Origin: Chloroflexota bacterium
Lineage (GTDB): Bacteria > Chloroflexota > Anaerolineae > Promineifilales > Promineifilaceae
Length of the DNA: 64,000 bases
Assembly (NCBI GenBank): GCA_013112725.1
Contig: JABFFZ010000007.1
Span: 1-64,000 of the forward strand
Reading direction: 5' to 3'
The notes under the pieces were generated by a model. That model did not search any database. It was not told where the DNA came from and worked only from the letters and a program-made list of their open reading frames with translations. Below are positions 60,413 through 64,000 of the stretch, piece by piece (the stretch's first letter is position 1; every line of letters begins with the position of its first letter). Position numbers and translations under genes: made by a program.

Positions 60413-62786
60413 TCGCCACAGCAATGCGGCGCAGATCGTGGAGATAGTTGTTTAGCCCAGCGGCGTAGCTGTCCAGGTAGTGCTGCGCCAGGCGGGTGGC
60501 GAACGCTTTGTAGCCAATGCTGGCCAGCGCGGCCACATGGGGGCGGCAGTCACGCAGGGTGATACGCATCACGCCCTGGGCGTCGGTTAGTACGCCCCAG
60601 GCCAGACCTCTCTTTTCGCTGTCCTCTTTGGCCGTGCTAAACCGGGTCAGGCTGCTGTTGGCGGCCAATGGCTCCAGGTGGGCAAACAGTTCTTGCCCTT
60701 GCATCAGGTTGTGCAGAGGGTCGAACTGATTGGGCATTGCTTCCAGAAAGCGCAGCACCGGGGCAGGCATGGTGGCCCACCGTTGGAGGGCGTCGGCGCG
60801 GGCGCTCGCGCCGTGGACGCTAATTTCCTGGGCGTGGTGGAGGATTTGCCCAAACCCGGCCAGCGCCGCCAGGTAGGCGCGCCGCTGCTGGTCAAATTCG
60901 GCAAAGGGTAATGTCCCTTGTCTGGCAGCGACGAGGGCATCCAGGGCACGGCCGTGCAGCCCCCACACATCCAACTCCCGCAGTGGCGCAACAAAGACCA
61001 GCGGATACAGCCGGTCACGCGGGCTGGCATGGGCCGCGTCCAGAGGAATAAGCACGGCCGGGACCGCCTGCCCAACGGTGAAAGCGGCCTGGGTCAAGGC
61101 CGCCGCCGTTTCATAGCGGGGCGTTTTGCTCAGGGCAGCCACTTCCGCCGCCAGTGTGGGGTCGGGCTGGTAAGTCAGCGCATGGATGGCGTGGTAGAAG
61201 ATGAGCCAATCCGTGACGGTCAGGTTGAGCCATTCGCTGCGCTGCTGGCAGAGCTGGCGCGTGTTGTGCAGCAGGGAGAGGTTGATCTGGTCGGTCTCGG
61301 CGCTGACTTCCGGCGGGAGGCGCGGCGACTGCTCGATGTAACGCTGCTCGGCCGGTTCCAGGGGGAAAGCCAGCGGCTTGATGTGCATACCGCTGCCGGT
61401 GGGCGGCGGCAGCCCGCGCAAATAAACGGCCCAGGACATCGCTTCGCGGGTGAAAATTTCCGCCAGGGCCGCGCCCCAGGCGGCGTCAAAAAAGATTTGG
61501 GATTGGTCAAAAACGAAGCTCTGGCCGGTATCGAAAAGCGTCAAGGGGTGATCGCCTATGCCGCGTTCTGTCTGGCGGATGTCATTGAGGGTGAGGTGTG
61601 ACGGCCGTTGGTCGGCATTGAGCAGGATGGGCACGTGTTGTAACTGCGTCAGGCTGGCAGTTAGTGTCTTGTTCCAACCCCGCCGCAGTTCGGCCAGCGC
61701 CGATCGTTTAAGAGTCGCCAGGGTGGAAAGTTTGACGGCCGTTGCCCCTGTGGGCAGGGCATGAATGGCCGCCACCTGTTCGCGCACGGCCGTAACCGTT
61801 GACGGCCGTCCGCTATCCGGGTCGCTCGCCGGAATCAAGTAATACCGCCCCTGGACGATGAGACCGACGTGTAATTGTTCCCAGAGTAACGGCCGTCGGT
61901 TTTCGCCATAGGTATCCGGTTCCAGGTAGGCCCAAAGGGAAAGCTGCTGTTGATACTCCTTGAGCGCCTGGCGCATCGTTTGCAGCCGTTCCGTCCACGC
62001 CTGGTAAGCGGCGGCGCTGAGGTGGCGGGTGGCTTCGGCCAGAAATTGGTCAAATTTGTGGCGGCGATGGGTGGCAAAGTTGTGGTTGGGGTCGGCGTCG
62101 CGGTCACGGCCATAGGGCCGTTGTTTTTCCCAGGCGGGGTACAGGTTGGCATAATGGGCGGCGTCTGGCTGCACGGCCGTGACTTCCTGCAACGTCGCCA
62201 GATATACCCGCTCGCGCCATTCATTCGCCAGCAGGTCGGGGTATTGGTGCAATGCGTGAATGGCGGCCATTAACCAGGCGGTGATGCGGTCTACCGGATG
62301 CAGGGCAATCTGGTGTTTGCCCAGCATGGCGTCAAAACCGCCCGTCTCGATGGTGTGGCGGGCGCTATCTTCGCGGCCGGCATATTGTACGTAAAACTGC
62401 CAGACGCCCTCCGGGAAAGCAGCGGCTGGCTCTTTGCCCGCCAGTTTGAGCAACTGTTGGTAGCCGCTGATGATGGCCGCCGGTCCAGCGAAAAATGCGC
62501 CGTATGCTACCCTGTCCAACGCCGCCTCTACCCCTTTGAACAATAGATTGACATCGCGTTGTACATTGGCGGCAGGTGGGCGACGCCCCGGCTGCCGCGC
62601 CAGCCCGTTCAAAATAACGCCAGGTACGTTGCCGGCGGGGGCCAGGCGGGCGATGGCGTCTACGGCCGTGTCAATCTCCGGCAGGGAAAGCTGAGAGAGG
62701 TCACGCACGGCCGCGGAATGGGCAATCGAGCGCAGGTTGTCCGCCGTTTTGATAGAAGCCTGAGCATATGGGTCAAGAGGAACCAT
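60399..62786 (-). CDS. Large orphan protein, 795 aa
   Basis: Unrecognised. It is a soluble-looking, Ala/Leu/Gln-rich protein with no signal peptide, membrane helix or familiar nucleotide motif. Long helical parts (ANEWRERVYLATLQEVTAVQ, HKFDQFLAEATRHLSAAAYQAWTERL) alternate with a middle region DTGQSFVFDQSQIFFDAAWGAALAEIFTREAMSW that looks conserved in style. The reading frame spans 2388 bases with strong coding character and several ACGGCCGT octamers, so the gene is real. It lies between MscS (convergent) and a possible membrane operon (divergent). Confidence 0.72.
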   Translation of the reverse strand: MVPLDPYAQASIKTADNLRSIAHSAAVRDLSQLSLPEIDTAVDAIARLAPAGNVPGVILNGLARQPGRRPPAANVQRDVNLLFKGVEAALDRVAYGAFFAGPAAIISGYQQLLKLAGKEPAAAFPEGVWQFYVQYAGREDSARHTIETGGFDAMLGKHQIALHPVDRITAWLMAAIHALHQYPDLLANEWRERVYLATLQEVTAVQPDAAHYANLYPAWEKQRPYGRDRDADPNHNFATHRRHKFDQFLAEATRHLSAAAYQAWTERLQTMRQALKEYQQQLSLWAYLEPDTYGENRRPLLWEQLHVGLIVQGRYYLIPASDPDSGRPSTVTAVREQVAAIHALPTGATAVKLSTLATLKRSALAELRRGWNKTLTASLTQLQHVPILLNADQRPSHLTLNDIRQTERGIGDHPLTLFDTGQSFVFDQSQIFFDAAWGAALAEIFTREAMSWAVYLRGLPPPTGSGMHIKPLAFPLEPAEQRYIEQSPRLPPEVSAETDQINLSLLHNTRQLCQQRSEWLNLTVTDWLIFYHAIHALTYQPDPTLAAEVAALSKTPRYETAAALTQAAFTVGQAVPAVLIPLDAAHASPRDRLYPLVFVAPLRELDVWGLHGRALDALVAARQGTLPFAEFDQQRRAYLAALAGFGQILHHAQEISVHGASARADALQRWATMPAPVLRFLEAMPNQFDPLHNLMQGQELFAHLEPLAANSSLTRFSTAKEDSEKRGLAWGVLTDAQGVMRITLRDCRPHVAALASIGYKAFATRLAQHYLDSYAAGLNNYLHDLRRIAVASRDP

Positions 62787-62945
62787 ATAGCAAGATTAAC
62801 ACATTTTGCGCCAGGTAAGGAGGGGGTTTGCATCGTTCCATATCACAGATTTTGTAGGTTTCACAGACAAATAATCTGCTTCATCCGCATTAACCTTGAT
62901 CCTCACTTCTTTGCCTCTTTGCATCTTTGCGTTAAATTTAGTTGT

Positions 62946-63659
62946 ATGAGTTTCCCGACAATTTTTGACTGGCTAGAGCGTTTTGCTTTTTTGCGCGGCT
63001 ATCCGGCGGCGCTGGGGGTGCTGGCCACGGCCGTGATCATCGTCCTGGCCTGGGAGTGGCGCGTGGCCATTCTGGCGTTGGCCGCCCAATATCTGCTGCT
63101 GGGGCTGCTGTATGTGGATGTGTTAGACCCACGCCTGGCGGTGGTTAAGATATTGGTGGGGCTGTTTGTCTGCCTCATTCTGACGATTACGGCCGGGCAG
63201 GTGAGTTGGGGCCGCCTGCCGGTAGATGTGCTGCCGGCCGAGGCCGAACAAATTAAAGCGGAACAGCGGGTAAACATTGGGCCGCTGGCTGTGCCCGTTT
63301 CCGGCTTATTGCGGTTAGCGGCGGCGGCGGTTATGTTTCTGGTGGTGTGGGCGCTGGTGGATCGGGCCGGTGGGCTGCCCTTGTTGGCAGGCACGGCCGT
63401 ACCCGCCACACCGGTCTACTTTGAATTGGCTGTTGTGGGGCTGCTGGCTTTTGGTTTGCTGGCCATGACCATCAGCCCGGAACCCATGCGCATCGGCATG
63501 GGCGTCTTCATGTTTCTGTCCGGTTTTGAACTGTATTTTAGCGTGCTGGATCAATCAGCAGCCACGCTGGCCGCGATGGCCGCACTGAATCTGTTGGCGG
63601 CGGTGGTGATTTCTTACCTGGTGCAGCGGCGGTATGCGATTCCGGCATTATTGGATTAG
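62946..63659 (+). CDS. Membrane protein, possible HyfE/MnhC-like antiporter subunit
   Basis: 237 aa from ATG 62946 (MSFPTIFDWLERF). The part upstream in the longer frame (from 62559) overlaps the orphan gene and is not protein-like. Six or seven membrane helices; the C-terminal ones (GMGVFMFLSGFELYFSVLDQSAATLAAMAALNLLAAVVISYL) resemble the NuoK/MnhC/HyfE fold. The following partial gene starts 57 bases downstream. An energy-converting complex is a guess from topology. Confidence 0.55.
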   Translation: MSFPTIFDWLERFAFLRGYPAALGVLATAVIIVLAWEWRVAILALAAQYLLLGLLYVDVLDPRLAVVKILVGLFVCLILTITAGQVSWGRLPVDVLPAEAEQIKAEQRVNIGPLAVPVSGLLRLAAAAVMFLVVWALVDRAGGLPLLAGTAVPATPVYFELAVVGLLAFGLLAMTISPEPMRIGMGVFMFLSGFELYFSVLDQSAATLAAMAALNLLAAVVISYLVQRRYAIPALLD

Positions 63660-63708
63660 AGATTGGAGATTGGCAGATTGATTCACCTTCGATCTGCCAA
63701 TCTCTCCC
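63658..63708. repeat. Self-complementary GAGATTGG array
   Basis: GAGATTGGCAGAT (63666-63678) and its exact complement (63692-63704), 13 base pairs, between two plus-strand genes. Confidence 0.7.
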
Positions 63709-63716
63709 ACCTTTCT

Positions 63717-64000
63717 ATGACCTTTATTCTATTTGGCCCATTTATGAGCGCGGTGATTGCGGCGTTGTTGAGCCGTTGGCGCCGGGTTACGGCCGTGTGT
63801 GGCCTGCTGGCGGCGATTATTTTGTGGCTGCTGCTGCGGGCAGAACCGGCCATCACGCAAGACAAGACATTGTTTGGTGCAGTGCTGGTATTGTCGCCGG
63901 GCGCCCGGGCGTTGCTCTTATTTTTATATGCGGGACTGGCGCTGTTGTTTGGGCTGGCGCTGCTGTTTCCCCAGGGCGGCAAGCTGGTTCCGGCGACATT
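63717..64000 (+). CDS. Polytopic membrane protein, 3' end beyond the window
   Basis: The frame from ATG 63717 (MTFILFGPFMSAVIAALLS) stays open to the end of the window, about 94 residues. It contains three hydrophobic helices with an Arg between them (SRWRRVTAVCGLLAAIILWLLL). The start resembles NuoL/M/N- or MrpD-like antiporter subunits, in line with the preceding gene. Too short for a firm call. Confidence 0.55.
   Translation, partial: MTFILFGPFMSAVIAALLSRWRRVTAVCGLLAAIILWLLLRAEPAITQDKTLFGAVLVLSPGARALLLFLYAGLALLFGLALLFPQGGKLVPAT

Noticed and set aside
62559..62945. Long N-terminal extension of the 62946 membrane protein
   Set aside because: It overlaps the orphan gene on the other strand and contains repeat-like, Arg/Gly-rich sequence; the hydrophobic protein starts at 62946.
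63683..63982. 99-residue frame on the minus strand at the window end
   Set aside because: Shadow of the open membrane-protein frame on the plus strand, which has continuous hydrophobic helices.

Overview
The window looks like a chromosomal contig from a Chloroflexota bacterium, most likely of the Anaerolineae / Candidatus Promineofilum type. This is inferred from gene content (thiolase plus FadB pair, split ThrE exporter, Hanks-type kinases with Thr/Pro-rich linkers, secreted protein ending in YLPVVLRP, NB-ARC and TPR proteins). It also rests on two genome-wide habits: a hugely over-represented palindrome ACGGCCGT, and intergenic hairpins built from short iterated repeats. No rRNA, tRNA, CRISPR array, insertion sequence or prophage was seen.

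Layout. 1-13.4 kb: 3' part of mfd, a broken AI-2E-type permease, a PHP phosphoesterase, sbcC, DUF302 and rhodanese proteins, a GT-C glycosyltransferase and a thiolase. 13.4-19.7 kb: an AT-rich orphan, the FadB-type beta-oxidation enzyme, a membrane protein split at a G9 tract, and a penicillin acylase. 19.66-21.65 kb: a Ser/Thr kinase whose outer domain resembles a dead M14 carboxypeptidase. 21.8-33.1 kb: nine co-directional genes behind a consensus sigma-70-like promoter: DUF4388 protein, small GTPase, alpha/beta hydrolase, left-handed beta-helix acyltransferase-like protein, cyanobacterial-type acyl-ACP reductase homologue, response regulator with degenerate GGDEF, large GAF/PAS histidine kinase, CheY-like regulator and a second paralogous hydrolase. 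This is my best candidate for an undescribed system: sensing and GTPase switching coupled to fatty-acyl or aldehyde chemistry.

33.1-40 kb: an M23 / SH3 x4 / glycosidase-like fusion, a cyclophilin, a twin-hairpin repeat with a decayed gene, an SDR, a DUF1461 membrane protein and a membrane-bound spermidine synthase-like protein. 39.9-48.6 kb is an accessory island with a TumE-like toxin pair, two paralogous TPR proteins, a secreted DNRLRE-C39 protein, a DUF433/DUF5615 pair whose toxin carries a nonsense codon, and an NB-ARC ATPase without its own TPR sensor. 48.7-54.5 kb returns to metabolism: GlcD-type oxidase and CCG Fe-S protein, cyclic-2,3-DPG synthase-like protein, two-part ThrE exporter and SpoU methyltransferase. 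54.7-64 kb holds two overlapping kinases with related ectodomains, a membrane-anchored CBM9-like protein, an MscS channel with a lipobox, a 795-residue orphan, and the start of what may be a complex-I/Mrp-like membrane operon.

Functions are read from motifs by eye. Family names without a clear motif are marked as tentative. Counts and similarities were not computed with software.
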